Origin: Halocafeteria seosinensis
Lineage: Eukaryota > Sar > Bigyra > Bicosoecida
DNA length: 64,000 nucleotides
NCBI GenBank assembly: GCA_001687465.1
Contig: LVLI01000314.1
Span: forward strand, 1 to 64,000
Direction of reading: 5' to 3'
In this document: piece after piece, positions 35,639 to 46,581 of the stretch
How positions within the stretch are numbered: the first letter of the stretch is position 1
Layout: the number at the start of each line of letters is the position of its first letter
The notes under the pieces: model-generated
What the model saw: only the letters and a program-made list of their open reading frames with translations
Told to the model about the DNA's origin: nothing
The model's database searches: none
Translations under genes and position numbers: made by a program

Positions 35639-37027
35639 TTAAGCATACAGCCATGCTCTCAGAATGGATTCAACAGCCATCCTTGCTCCAGACTGCGCTG
35701 TAAGCACTTCATGGGCCAACGCATTAGTGTTGTCACGATAAAAGCTATAATTGTGACTGATCGTACTCAAAACATGTGCCAGAGATCTTCGTACTTCGTG
35801 CAAGGAACCGCATGCCAACACTTCCCCCAATCCAGTTTGCTCTACAAACTCTCCCCATTGTTCCTGGTCATAGGCAACAGGGTAAACAATTTGCGGCTTT
35901 CTCGACATTATTGTTGTTACGACTGATCCAGCTCCACCGTGATGCAAGACGACCAGCCCATGTTGGAAAATATTTAGTTGAGGCACAGGCCCCGTTAGAA
36001 GCCATAAGGACGTTGGTGTTAGACTACTGTCAGAGTCCGTCTCCATACTACTCTTGAACAGCAAGTTCTTTCCGTCCAAAAAGCCGCGGTAAAGTCCTGG
36101 ATCACCTTCGGTTTGGTGAAGGAGCACTCCATTCGTAGGCATGGAGGAAGAAAGGTCTACGAGTGTGTCCAGCCACTCCGAGCCAGCAGTTTGAAAAACT
36201 GAAAGTGATTCCATAGAACCTAATGTCACTACCAGTCTGAACAAGTCGTTTTTGCAGTATGTTCCTATCTTATGTAGAATACGCCGTACTTCGTCGCTAC
36301 CACATTGCTTGTTCGGCATGACTGTGCACTGACCTGTGAAATAGACTCCGTGAGGGATTTCTGTACTAGGACACATGCTCCGGCTCATCCCTAGCAGAAT
36401 AGGTATCGTGGGAAATTTTCTTCCCCAAAAGGGAAGACTAGGCAGCGCCTGACGTTTTCTGAATTCCAAGTATCGCTGTGACAAAACATGTCCCATCCAA
36501 TAAGAGACTTGGTCAAGGGTGCACTCTGAACCCTCAATGTACCGAGCCCAACCGGGAAACTGTTGCACAAGCTTTCGAATCCGGTTCCTGCTGCTACGGA
36601 CAGCATTATGAGGTGGGATGGACGGCGAGAAAATTGCAAAATTGCATCCGTTCGACTCAGCCGCATGAAATGCGAACGCACTAAAAAAATTGACCACAAC
36701 ACCGCTTATGCTGTAGTCCGCAATGAGTTGCAAAATGGTTTGCAGCCCTTCTTGCTCGACGTTCTCCGTCTGTTCTTCCGCAGATAGGAGAGGTCCATAC
36801 CGGTCCTCTACGATATTGAGACCGTCTATTTGGGTTAAATATCCCAGAGTCTTCGGGATCCCTTTGGAGACAAGAACTACCACCTCCCGCAACTTTTTGA
36901 TTTCGGCTGTTGCCTGTTCTTTACCACCGCCATCATCGGGATGATATACTTCTGCTTCCTTGGCTACGTGCACCAGGGGAAGCGCGTCGCCTATGGAACC
37001 TAATGCTACAAACAGCCATGCCTCCAT
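35639..37027 (-). CDS. GT-B fold glycosyltransferase (UGT / sterol-glucosyltransferase type)
   Basis: A single exon of 462 residues starting at ATG 37027; the frame's first codon is a TTG just upstream. The N-terminus has the GT1/GT28 acceptor-domain start (LFVALGSIGDALPLVHVA). The C-terminal nucleotide-sugar domain shows LNIFQHGLVVLHHGGAGSVV followed by PQIVYPVAYDQEQWGEFVEQ, matching the HHGGAGT...P...DQ donor-binding signature. Family members move a sugar from UDP-sugar to sterols, lipids or small molecules. The acceptor cannot be predicted. No signal peptide or membrane helix is obvious, so it is probably cytosolic. Confidence 0.82.
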   Translation of the reverse strand: MEAWLFVALGSIGDALPLVHVAKEAEVYHPDDGGGKEQATAEIKKLREVVVLVSKGIPKTLGYLTQIDGLNIVEDRYGPLLSAEEQTENVEQEGLQTILQLIADYSISGVVVNFFSAFAFHAAESNGCNFAIFSPSIPPHNAVRSSRNRIRKLVQQFPGWARYIEGSECTLDQVSYWMGHVLSQRYLEFRKRQALPSLPFWGRKFPTIPILLGMSRSMCPSTEIPHGVYFTGQCTVMPNKQCGSDEVRRILHKIGTYCKNDLFRLVVTLGSMESLSVFQTAGSEWLDTLVDLSSSMPTNGVLLHQTEGDPGLYRGFLDGKNLLFKSSMETDSDSSLTPTSLWLLTGPVPQLNIFQHGLVVLHHGGAGSVVTTIMSRKPQIVYPVAYDQEQWGEFVEQTGLGEVLACGSLHEVRRSLAHVLSTISHNYSFYRDNTNALAHEVLTAQSGARMAVESILRAWLYA

Positions 37028-37348
37028 CAAACTCTCAGTTTTTCACACTCACAATGCAGTCATTACGTACGAATTCCCGGCCAAGCAATGCTCTTTCATC
37101 CATGCGTGATTAAACAGGCGCACAATGCACACATACGTACTAGTATCAATGCCTTACGACACTCCATGTGTGATGTACGGCGTCGCTCCAATAAGGCAAT
37201 AAAATGAGCTTGCACCCCAATCTTCACATTGCCGGCGTACACCATAGAGTACCGTGTCTGCGGCTTGTTCGTTGAGTCCATGGTTCATTTCATTGGCCGA
37301 AGCAAGCATAGATAGTTGTATTCGATCCTGAAGGGAGAAGAATGCAAA
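37028..37348. promoter_or_regulatory. Divergent promoter region, glycosyltransferase / GET2-like
   Basis: About 0.32 kb between the start codons of two divergent genes. No coding frame or repeat of note is present. It presumably carries both promoters. Confidence 0.5.
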
Positions 37349-38606
37349 ATGGATGAAGAAATCCTGGAGTCCACCTGGGAAGCACTGAGACAGGAGACTG
37401 GCATCGATAGTTCAGCACCACCACAGCAATCACAGCAGCATTCTTACTCGGAGCAAGGAAAGGAGCAGCCTCCTGTTGTGTCCCGCGTAGAAAATGAGGA
37501 AACATCGGACGCCAAACCGTCTCAATCATCATCTGCAAAGAAACTAACCCCGGCTCAGCGCAAGGAATTGAGGTATGTGTGGTGTGCTTAATGATGTTAC
37601 AGTACGCAAAACGATGCTTTGTTTGATGAATTACAGGAAGAAGAAGCTACAAGAGCGTGGCGAAAACAGACTGAATGAAATCCGAGGACTCTTGGGGAAA
37701 ACTCCATCAAGTGCTCCTGAGCCTGAAGCAGAAACTCGCGATACAGAGGAACGTCCAACCTGTACACCAAGCTTCTCCGAACCTAGGCAAGCATTTCATG
37801 CAACGCACCATGGAGAGAGCTCACAGTATTCCACTCAACAGGATCATAAAGCTTCCCAGATTCCAACAAACTTGGGCAAGGATCTCAAACAGGAGGGTAC
37901 CCAGGCCAATATCGAGTCCTCCACCTCAGCTAGACCGCTAAATGGCGATACGGTACAAACAGAAGAAATATCTAAACCTTCCAGTATGATTGACAACATA
38001 AAAGCGATTTGGAAAGCAGAATCTTCTGAACGCATATTCACAGTGCTTAAATGGGTGTTGCTGGTGCTGGGTGCTGTGTATTGCGGTCTCCAGTTGCCTC
38101 ATTGCACTGTTGAGTCCGATGCTCAGTGGTTTTGGGAGCATTCTCGAGTACATGGTGATACTATATTTGCTCCTCGATATCTGACTGTATTTCGTCTACA
38201 ACAGGCTCAACATTCCATGCCAGAACATCTGCAGAATGCTCACCAGGCGGCGGTGCTGAAAGATCAAGAGGCGTTCTCAATGGACTCAGCGCTTTGCCAT
38301 TTGAATCACTACATCGAAGAAAGCAGCTGGTTACCTTTGTCGTATCCGCTCTTGATTATCGCAAGTATTGAACTGTGTAAGAGTATCAGTAAACAAGTAA
38401 TACTATGGCAAAGCGCGGGACACGTTTCATGGAATTTCTCTAGCGTTTCTGGACTGGACATGTTGAGTTTTTTGCACCAATGGTTGTGGCCACTGATGGA
38501 GCGATGGAACGGCATCATTTCTGAAATAGCGTTTTTTGTTGTATGCTCCGTTATAACGGCATCTATCCTCGATGCATACTCGTCTGATGTGTTAAATTTC
38601 CAGTGA
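37349..38606 (+). CDS. GET2/CAML-like receptor subunit for tail-anchored protein insertion
   Basis: Two exons (37349-37572 and 37637-38606) encode 397 residues. The splice junction builds the key motif AQRKELRKKKLQERGENRLN, a cluster of basic residues before an amphipathic helix. This matches the GET3/TRC40-binding motif of yeast Get2 and animal CAML, where it captures the ATPase that carries tail-anchored proteins to the ER. Here it is preceded by about 70 Gln/Ser-rich residues. The C-terminal half has three hydrophobic segments (VLLVLGAVYCGLQL, LSYPLLIIASIEL, IAFFVVCSVITASIL), the three-helix pattern of the family. Sequence identity outside these features is low, so the call rests on motif plus topology. 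Confidence 0.68.
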
Positions 38607-39065
38607 ACTTCGTAGCACGATAGGAGTTCCCGGTCTCTTAGTAAAGTTGATAGTGAATTATGTGAAAATCAATAAATTGAATGTGGGGTAACATGTGCGT
38701 GTGCCATGGTGCAATGGCATGGAAGACTTGCCTTTGTACACCCAACTCCCGCTTGTACGCTGTGCGGTGGCTATTAGTTAGCTGTTACAGTATTTCGCAG
38801 AGTGAGAATGGAATAAAATAGCACCGATAGTCCTTAATAGAGGAGAAACTAGGCAGTTCAATGCTGTCCATATGCTATCTTTTTTGGTCGGTGGTACAAT
38901 ACTTCAATTCCTCAGTTGCACCGGGCCCCAGTAGTACCAGGACTGGCACAAGGCGTATTGTTGTCTCGGGACACACGCAGGTTATACCCCCATAGTCATA
39001 GATACATAAATTAATTTTTATATTTTACTGCCCTTGAGAGACTGTGTACGGGTTCTTGCAAGACA
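38607..39065. other. Intergenic stretch
   Basis: About 0.46 kb between two plus-strand genes. A small inverted repeat (tgccat-ggtgca-atggca) lies near 38702. No gene is supported. Confidence 0.55.
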
Positions 39066-41384
39066 ATGGAAGGGGAAGAAAACGATGTCCTGGCGGCGAT
39101 TCTGGGCCAAGATGACAGCGATGAAGAGGGTAATGAGATAGTTACAAGCCACCCGTACAAAACACCACCTCAGCAAACGAGGGAGGCTCCAAAAGAAGAT
39201 GTAAAACGGCCTCCTCCTACGGAACAACCGACAGAAGAGGAAGTTAAAAGGGAGGAATCGAAGACTGAGAAGGAGCCCCCCACCACCAAGGCTCCAATGG
39301 AGGAATCGAAGACCGAGGAGGAGCCCCCCACCACCAAGGCTACAATTGAGGAATCAAAGGAGCCACAGACTCAGCCTCTTCAACCGACAGTGGCTCCGGT
39401 GGAGCCCGCTACAAGCAGTGTTGAAACGCCGACGAAGCCAGCTGCCACTGAAGCAAAGAAGGAAGAGGAACAGGAAGCGGTTCCTGCTGCACAGGAGAAT
39501 ATCAATGGGTCCAAAGATATCTCAACGACGGGAACTGAAACCGAGACAAAGACGGCTCCGACTTTGGCAGCAACGAACGAGACGGATAATTCTTCTACAA
39601 AGGCATCAGATAGCTCTCGTGCCTCCAGGTTGGAGGAGCTTCGGGCGAAGCTGCTCAGCTCCCGTGCTACAGCTCCCAGTACTGGAGATGCCACTGGGGT
39701 GCGCAATGAAAACAGCGCCAGCGGAAATCAATCTTCTAATGGAGCTCATGGGTCAGAAGCTTCATCTACAAAAGGACAAGTGAATACCAATATGTCCAGC
39801 AAGGGTGTTCCTCAAGATACGACCAACCAGCGAACCCGTCGACCGTCTCGGTGGAATACGCCCCGGGATGACGGGTCAAGTAGCCGTGTACCTCCCCAAA
39901 CTTTTCCGGAAGTGCGGCAGAAATCCAATAGTCGATGGGAAAGACCTAGATACACTGCATCCCCGCCAGATCACGATCATCAAAACCGTAATGAACCTCG
40001 GGCTGAAAAGGATAAGCCGTTGGTAGTGTCTGCGGATGCATTTTCCTCGGATAACCCTAATGAGATCTTTTTAGACGGACAGCGTTGGTTTGTAACCAAA
40101 AGGCAAGCAGTGGGCTCCTCTTACGTTTCCCAAAGGCGCAATCACGGTTATTCACCTGGAGAAACACCGAAGGAGATGCCTTCAGAGCAGTTCACCCTCC
40201 AAGAGAACACGAGGCTTCAGGAGGATCTCAGCGGTCGACGAAATGATATCCGTGAGTGGGGTGAGGGGAGAGGCGATGGTGAATTGGGAATGCGTCCTCT
40301 TACAATGAGGGTTGATTCAGAAAGGAACAAGCACCAGGGAAGTGTGAATCAAGTCCCTGTTGCCGAGCGAAACCGTAGTCGCTCTTCTGACCAAAAGGGT
40401 AGAGAAGGTCGAGGAAGACAGTCCTTTGAAGGGAGCGGGCACGAGCATGTTGATGATCGGAGAGTGTCTAGACGCGGACACTACTCTGGGCATCAGGAGG
40501 AACGCAGGAGTGAAAGGAGCACAGAAGCACGGAGCGGGAACTCCGACAGTTTTAGTCGTCCCGCAGACTCTCGACAGAGTCCTGCCGAGAAACGGTATGA
40601 CGATTCGAAACCGACAACCCGTGACACCTTCGATGAAAGAAGGCGGCCTAAAGGAGTCTCCAAAGACAGAGGCGCTTCAGCAAACCCAAACACGATGCCG
40701 GTAGGTTCTCATGTCGGTACTGTAGCCGCGAAAACAGACAACCCCAACACAGTTCCTGTAGGTTCTCAAAATTCCTCGGAATCGACCAAAACGTTTAATC
40801 CGAACTCTGTTCCTTTGGGTAGTGCAAAGGAGAGCAATGTAGCTAAAGACCGCTCTGCGATGATGGATCGCCTCGGCAAGGAGACATACCATAGTGAAAA
40901 CCAGCGTACAGTTGATGACCACAGCCGTCGAGGACGCGGGAAAAGGGAGCGCGATGGGCGAAGCCTGGAGAGGTCTGATAAAAAGGGGCGACTTCATGAA
41001 GACCAGAAATCGCATCGACGGGGTTCATCGAGGGAGGTCCCTCCAGCACACAAAGAAAGCCACCCAGACGGAGGCTCCCGATCTATGTCAAACCAAGAAG
41101 GGTCATCTCCACCCACACAGCAAAGCGGGACACGGGAGGTTGCTTCCCGGATACACGGAATCAAAGGGCAACCTGAGGAGGTTCCGACTCCAACAAATCG
41201 TCCCGCAGTCGATGAGAAGAGTCGGAGAAATCGAGAACGGGAAACTACTAGACCCAATTTCGAAAAGAGCAAACCGCGCTCGGGAGGACGCAAGGTGGAG
41301 TATGTCGGTGACGACCGAAGTGGTGGAAGTCATATCAAGAAACCGCACAATAGGGGTAGGCAGCGGAAAGTGCATAGGTACTGA
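39066..41384 (+). CDS. Low-complexity, disordered protein with internal repeats
   Basis: A single-exon protein of 772 residues from ATG 39066, almost wholly of disorder-promoting residues (E, K, R, S, T, P, Q, N, D). The N-terminal third is Glu/Thr/Pro-rich with a near-perfect 16-residue tandem repeat (ESKTEKEPPTTKAPME then ESKTEEEPPTTKATIE). A short predicted helix (RLEELRAKLLSSRA) lies near residue 190. One segment near residue 330 looks more ordered (NPNEIFLDGQRWFVTKRQAV). Near residue 540 there are three copies of NPN[TS]xP[VL]GS spaced about 20 residues apart. The C-terminus is Arg/Gly/Ser-rich (RGRGKRERDGRSLERSDKKG), as in RNA-binding or nuclear speckle proteins. No family is recognised; a role in RNA metabolism is only a guess. 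Confidence 0.75.
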   Translation: MEGEENDVLAAILGQDDSDEEGNEIVTSHPYKTPPQQTREAPKEDVKRPPPTEQPTEEEVKREESKTEKEPPTTKAPMEESKTEEEPPTTKATIEESKEPQTQPLQPTVAPVEPATSSVETPTKPAATEAKKEEEQEAVPAAQENINGSKDISTTGTETETKTAPTLAATNETDNSSTKASDSSRASRLEELRAKLLSSRATAPSTGDATGVRNENSASGNQSSNGAHGSEASSTKGQVNTNMSSKGVPQDTTNQRTRRPSRWNTPRDDGSSSRVPPQTFPEVRQKSNSRWERPRYTASPPDHDHQNRNEPRAEKDKPLVVSADAFSSDNPNEIFLDGQRWFVTKRQAVGSSYVSQRRNHGYSPGETPKEMPSEQFTLQENTRLQEDLSGRRNDIREWGEGRGDGELGMRPLTMRVDSERNKHQGSVNQVPVAERNRSRSSDQKGREGRGRQSFEGSGHEHVDDRRVSRRGHYSGHQEERRSERSTEARSGNSDSFSRPADSRQSPAEKRYDDSKPTTRDTFDERRRPKGVSKDRGASANPNTMPVGSHVGTVAAKTDNPNTVPVGSQNSSESTKTFNPNSVPLGSAKESNVAKDRSAMMDRLGKETYHSENQRTVDDHSRRGRGKRERDGRSLERSDKKGRLHEDQKSHRRGSSREVPPAHKESHPDGGSRSMSNQEGSSPPTQQSGTREVASRIHGIKGQPEEVPTPTNRPAVDEKSRRNRERETTRPNFEKSKPRSGGRKVEYVGDDRSGGSHIKKPHNRGRQRKVHRY

Positions 41385-41426
41385 GATACGAATAAATGTC
41401 TATTGATTGCTATGAATTCGCATTGC

Positions 41427-44353
41427 TTATAGATAATGGGCACAACCATCCGAGTACATAATCTTGCCCTCATCGTGAAGGTGCTGTAATAGTTGCATGA
41501 CATCTTTTCGTCCCAAGGATTTAAGGCTTTCAGGAGAGTTATCTTTCTCACACAGTTCCTGCTGAATAAGCCTTTCTGTCAAAGCCTCGCCCTCGCGCCG
41601 GAAGAGGCGTGCAATACCACGAGTGAACTCACGAACAATAGTAGGAGAAAATGACTGTGCGGGAGCTGAAGCGGAAGAAGCGGACGCAGCCGCGGCAGAG
41701 CTTTCTCCTTGTTCAGTATCAGATTCGTCCTCTTCGTCCTCTTCAGTTTCATCCTCGACCTCATCCTCCTCTTCCTGCTTCCGAGAAGTTCGCTGTTTCT
41801 TAGTAGCTGGTGCTTTTCGTGGGGTTCTCTTACGAGTTGTCGCTTTCTTTGGTGTCGTCTTCTTGTCGTCGTCGTCATCGCTGTCATCACTCGACAGTTC
41901 AGGTTCCTCATCATCAGCTTTTCTCTTTTTGCGCTTCACTTCTTCAGGTTGCGCATCGAACAATGCAAAGGACAAAATCTCGACAGATCGCTTGACATCA
42001 GTCTTTTCGACTCTTCGGCTTAGGCGAAGTTTCGCATGTGCAGTACTTAAGCGGATAAGCGTCTCAAGAGCTCGGGCAGTCACGGGTGTACTAACGTGAA
42101 CAGAATCGGCCTTCTGTCGCATGTCATTGTAGGATGTTACAATGTCTTCTCTGGCGTCATCAGTTAGTTCAGGTTTCACACGCTGTTTTGCATATTGTAC
42201 ATATTTCTTGATAAACTCAGAATGCAGCACCTCCACGCGGTCTGACGATGAACCACCTCTCTTGTTCTTTCGCTTGCTCCCTTGAGATGCCTCAGCAGCG
42301 GCACCGCCATGCAACAAAGGATTAAATTTCTGAAAAACAGGAGTAGTTTCATCGTCTCCTTCCTCTTCATCTTCTCGATCGTTGAAGCTTTCGAATTCAG
42401 CTGTGTCGTTTGCGGTAGCATCAAGAGGAATTGGTCGACCTTCTTGTCCCGCTTTGACATATCGATGGGTTCGCAATACGTGGTCAGCAATCGCTGTATC
42501 CCGCTCGGGATTCAAGTCATCGATGACAATGAATAGTAGATCAAAACGAGAAAGAAGAGAATCAGGCAGATTGACATTGGCTTGAGGTGGCATTGTGGTA
42601 TCATACGCTCCATAAATTGGGTTTGCTGCAGCAACCACTGAGCATCTGGCGTTGAGTTGGGCTTGAATTCCTGCTTTGGCGATGGTGACTGTTTGTTGCT
42701 CCATAGCTTCGTGAATGGATACCCGGTCAATATCGGACATTTTGTCGAACTCGTCTATGCAAACAATTCCTCGGTCTGCCAATACCATAGCTCCAGCTTC
42801 CAACCGTCTATCTCCTGTCTCAGGGTCTGTCGTGACAGCTGCTGTGAGACCTACTCCTGAGGATCCACGCCCCGTTGCATTTACAGCGAGGGGTGAAATT
42901 CCTTGTGTAAAGCGCAGCAATTGACTCTTAGCGGTGGATGGATCTCCCACCATAAGCATATTGATATCTCCACGAATATGCGTTCCGTTAGACAGGTTCT
43001 TTTCCATACCACCAACAAGCATCAAAGCAATAGCTTGTTTGATGTATTTATGACCATAGATACTCGGAGCAAGAGAGCGAGACAATAAATCGAACACGTC
43101 CTTGCGCTTCGAGAGGTTGCGAATATGCTGAATATCCCTTGCTGTTGTCGATGTAGCTGCAACTTGTTTCGTCATTTGCTCAATATTATTGGATAAGACT
43201 ACGGTTCGGAATACGCCACTTGTGGAGCCTGAAGCTTGACCGGCTAAGGCACGAAAGATACCAATCACGCGCACACGATCACCAGGTTTTACGACGTCCA
43301 CTAGATCGTTGTCAGCAATCACATCTACTGATCGTGGCATTTGTCCCAAAGGAGCACGTTCTGGCATCTCTTGAATGGTGAAAACTTGATGATCTTTGTA
43401 AATACTCAGCCCAAACTCTGTTTCAAGTGGATAGCCGTTGGCATCTTTGGAAGGATAGACACTTGTTGTTGGGGCGCCTGTTAGGTCTGTTGCATCTTGG
43501 TAATTCTGTTGTGAGTGACTCCTCTGCGATGAAAATTACATATATTCCCAATCGATCTAGACATTCACATCATAGAGGGGTCACGAGCTTGAAACTTACC
43601 GTTTCTTGGCAATAGTGCACACTTCGCATTACTTTCGGACGGACAACCGAGCACTTGGTCACAATTCCTTCCACAGCAACCATTTGTGTGACGAAATTGG
43701 ACGAGAGACCACGAGGCGACACGAGATTTTGACCGAAGCTCCCCTCTAGTCCAATGTGGAGTGGGTTGTTGAGTTTGTCGAGCTCTGTATGCCGCATGGC
43801 GTGTTCATCACTAGCCAACTTTTCCAGGTAATTGGGGTCATAATCCTTGACAACCTGTAGAAAATGTAATATTCTCAGTTTATGATACTGCATAAACCTG
43901 CTGTCTATAGCGTTGTCCATACCTCTAAAAGAGCCTTTTCAAACAGCGGGATACATTCAAAAGGCCGTGCAAGTGTCCTGTATGTGTCCACGACAAACAT
44001 ACCACATCGTTAAAAACTTCGTTTTCTGTTTATACGAGCTCCATCGAAAGTGCCTTACCTTGATGCCAGATTTTCATCGTATTCTCTCAATTTGTTGAGA
44101 TCGACAATCAGACGCGATCCCGTCTTCTTCTCGTCTCCCATCATTTCGCGGATCCTTCCCGAATGGACACCTTCGCCATCCTGTAACACATACAATCACG
44201 TAAATAATCCAGTGCTTCGTCGTATTCGACTGGGGTCAAAAAACACCCTGAGGATCCCTTGTTTGAAATACGTACCTCGTCCTGAAGGAAAGCTCTATAT
44301 TCATCGATGAGATCTTCATCTCCCCGATTTTGCATTTCCTGCACCTGGTCCAT
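41427..44353 (-). CDS. MCM3: DNA replication licensing factor MCM3
   Basis: Five exons (44353-44276, 44180-44059, 43977-43923, 43854-43600, 43523-41427) encode 868 residues. MCM3 is one of six subunits of the MCM2-7 replicative helicase. The N-terminal domain is diagnostic of MCM3 rather than its paralogues (GLEGSFGQNLVSPRGLSSNF, VEGIVTKCSVVRPKVMRSVH, then PLGQMPRSVDVIADNDLVD). The AAA+ core has Walker A MVGDPSTAKSQLLRF, Walker B GIVCIDEFDKMSDIDR and the arginine finger DSLLSRFDLLF. The C-terminus is acidic and basic in patches (SSDDSDDDDDKKTTPKKATT), then a winged-helix-like end (RKDVMQLLQHLHDEGKIMYS). It is slightly longer than the usual 800, because of the charged linker. All splice borders are GT-AG. 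Confidence 0.95.
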
Positions 44354-44796
44354 TTTTGCTTTCTATGGGGTGGTGAGTTTGTCACAGGCTGATAACCAAC
44401 AAGAACGAGAGTGCTATGAACGTGCAAAACTCGCCGTCAAAAGGAGAGGGTGGTTTTGAAAATCTTTCCCACTTTTTTTCAAAATAACAAGACAAATACA
44501 CCACACAAAAGGAGCCAATACAATCACACGTCGAAAGCGTTTCGTACACAGAGTGTGACTGAATTCGTGCAACCTGTCAAACTCAATCGGTATCCGTCAT
44601 ATGAAAGGGGAGCTGGGTTTCTCTGCCCAGGGCATTGTTTTGAATTTGGCGCCCAGCGCGCTTTGGCGCGCGTCGCCGGTTGTAGATCACAGCTCCTTTC
44701 CAGTCCCAGAAGAGGTCACATACACAATGAGACCCCCCATATTGACAGATCTGGGTTGGTCAAAGTGATAGAAGAGGTGGGTCGAGAGAAAGAAAC
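44354..44796. promoter_or_regulatory. Divergent promoter region, MCM3 / capping enzyme
   Basis: About 0.44 kb between two divergent ATGs. It includes tttggcgcccagcgcgctttggcgcgcg near 44645-44672. The tttggcgc core resembles an E2F/DP site, which would suit a replication gene such as MCM3. That reading is inference; no in-frame gene is supported. Confidence 0.45.
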
Positions 44797-46536
44797 ATGG
44801 AACTGGGACGAGACGACAGCAGCGCCTCATCTACAACGAGCGCATCGGCGGCTTCGCCGTCGACACAACGAGCGAGGGGGATGGAGAACCACCACGCAGC
44901 CAAGTGTCGGAAGACTTCCCACCACAGACACCACTATGCGGATCCTTCAGAATACTTGCCCCCTCACCTGCCGTTCATTTTGGAGGACATCGACGAGGAT
45001 ACGCAGCATCAACTACGCAAATTGGTATTTGACATGATTTTCCAGGAGTTTGATGAGAACCAGAGGAGAAATTTTGGAAGAAGATGTAGGTATACAAGTT
45101 CATGGGAAGGATCGTTTGCATCAATAGCGTCAGCCATTCACTGTATCGGTGGTGCAGTTTTGGGAGCGAACCCTACCCTTCCGGGTCCCTTGGCCATCAC
45201 GCTTTCAAGGGATTCTATTCAGAAATGTCTCCTACAGCAAGAATACTGGGTGTGTGAAAAAAGCGATGGAGAAAGAAGAATTCTTCTGCTCTTACATACA
45301 CCTCCAAAGTACGCACTGATAACGCGTTATTGCGAGGCTACCTTGCCTGTCATTTCGGGTTGTTGATTGACCATTGTGCAGAAATGTAGTGTGCCAGCGA
45401 GGGGTGTACTTGATAGACAGAGGCTTCGGTATTCAGCGACTAGCTGATAGCGAAGTGTATCCAGATCGCTGTTGTGAGAACGGTAATACGCTTTTGGATG
45501 GTGAACTTCTCATAAAGGACAAACAAGCGAAATCACTTGAACTCAGAGAGGCGCTGAAGTTGGCCAACGATAAATTTTACCCAGAGTTCCTGATGTTCGA
45601 TGCTATCACATATGACGGAGCTGCTGTGGGGAACCTGAGTTTGAAGGAAAGGCTCGACCGAATTGCGCAGATTCGCGGTAAAATGAAAGCGTGTGCACAA
45701 GAGCAACGTTTGCCTGTATGTATGACCCGTGCCCAATATAGATGAGCATACTATGTGCACCTCAGTTGATAAAATGTTACAGATGCGCATTTTGGGGAAA
45801 TATATGCTGCCGCTTGAAAAAGTGGAAATAATTTTTGGTTCAATTGAAAAGCTGGATGTGGAACAAGGAGAACGAACGCTAAGCGGTGGTGTCCTTGAGC
45901 GTAGACAATACAAAGACCAATCAAGATGGAACGATAACGACGGAATAGTATTTACGCCTGGAAGAGCTAGTTATACCGACCTCATCGTCAACGCAACAGC
46001 AAAAGACAAGACGCCATTGTTGAAGTGGAAATGGAAAGAGCATAATACTGTCGATTTCCTGGTGCTTCAGGAGGATATCAAGCGGGAAGATCTAGCCATC
46101 CCTCTCTCCGTTGGTAGCGGTGGAGGGCACACAACCACAGTTTCTATGGCCAAGATCGACAAACAGACAAGAACGAAGCTGGATAAAGTATGTTACATGT
46201 TGTCGCTTCTGGCTTTCTGATATCATGTGTCTTAACACCCCTGCGAGCACAGACGTTCAAAGAACTGCAGAGGGGGTCCTTGATTGTGGAATGTTCTTAT
46301 AACCCCCAGCAGTCGACATGGGAAATGGTTCGAGTATGTGCGTTTTCAAGAATTAGGAGTATCGTTGAAAACTGTATTAACATCGCTCACGACTTTTTCA
46401 GATTCGAGATCGACGAAATACGCCCAATTTCGTTAAGGTAGCATTTCACACACTGGAAGTGCTGGTAGAAGATGTAACAGCAGAAGAAATCACACGTTCC
46501 GTTAGAAGACGAAATGGTACAGCAAAAACGAAGTAG
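44797..46536 (+). CDS. mRNA guanylyltransferase (capping enzyme)
   Basis: Five exons (44797-45308, 45382-45715, 45783-46187, 46253-46333, 46402-46536) encode 488 residues. The enzyme transfers GMP to the 5' diphosphate end of nascent mRNA. The nucleotidyltransferase motifs are in order: I EKSDGERR (active-site lysine), III/IIIa YLIDRGFGIQR and TLLDGELL, IV NDGIVFTP, V LLKWKWK, and VI VRIRDRRNTPNF across the last intron. The N-terminal ~85 residues are Ser/Ala- and His-rich and carry no triphosphatase domain. It is therefore a stand-alone guanylyltransferase like the fungal enzymes, not the fused animal/plant form. Its stop lies 45 bp from the convergent four-TM gene. Confidence 0.92.
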
Positions 46537-46581
46537 ATTCTCTCGAAACAATCTGTTTTATTCTACACCCCTGGCGCCGAG

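Noticed and set aside
38700-38722. Small inverted repeat resembling a bacterial terminator
   Set aside because: Six-base stem only, no T run, and the genome is eukaryotic; no terminator function is claimed.
41579-42099. ORFs on both strands over the acidic tail of MCM3
   Set aside because: Low-complexity shadows of GAA/GAC-rich codons; MCM3 itself is unambiguous here.
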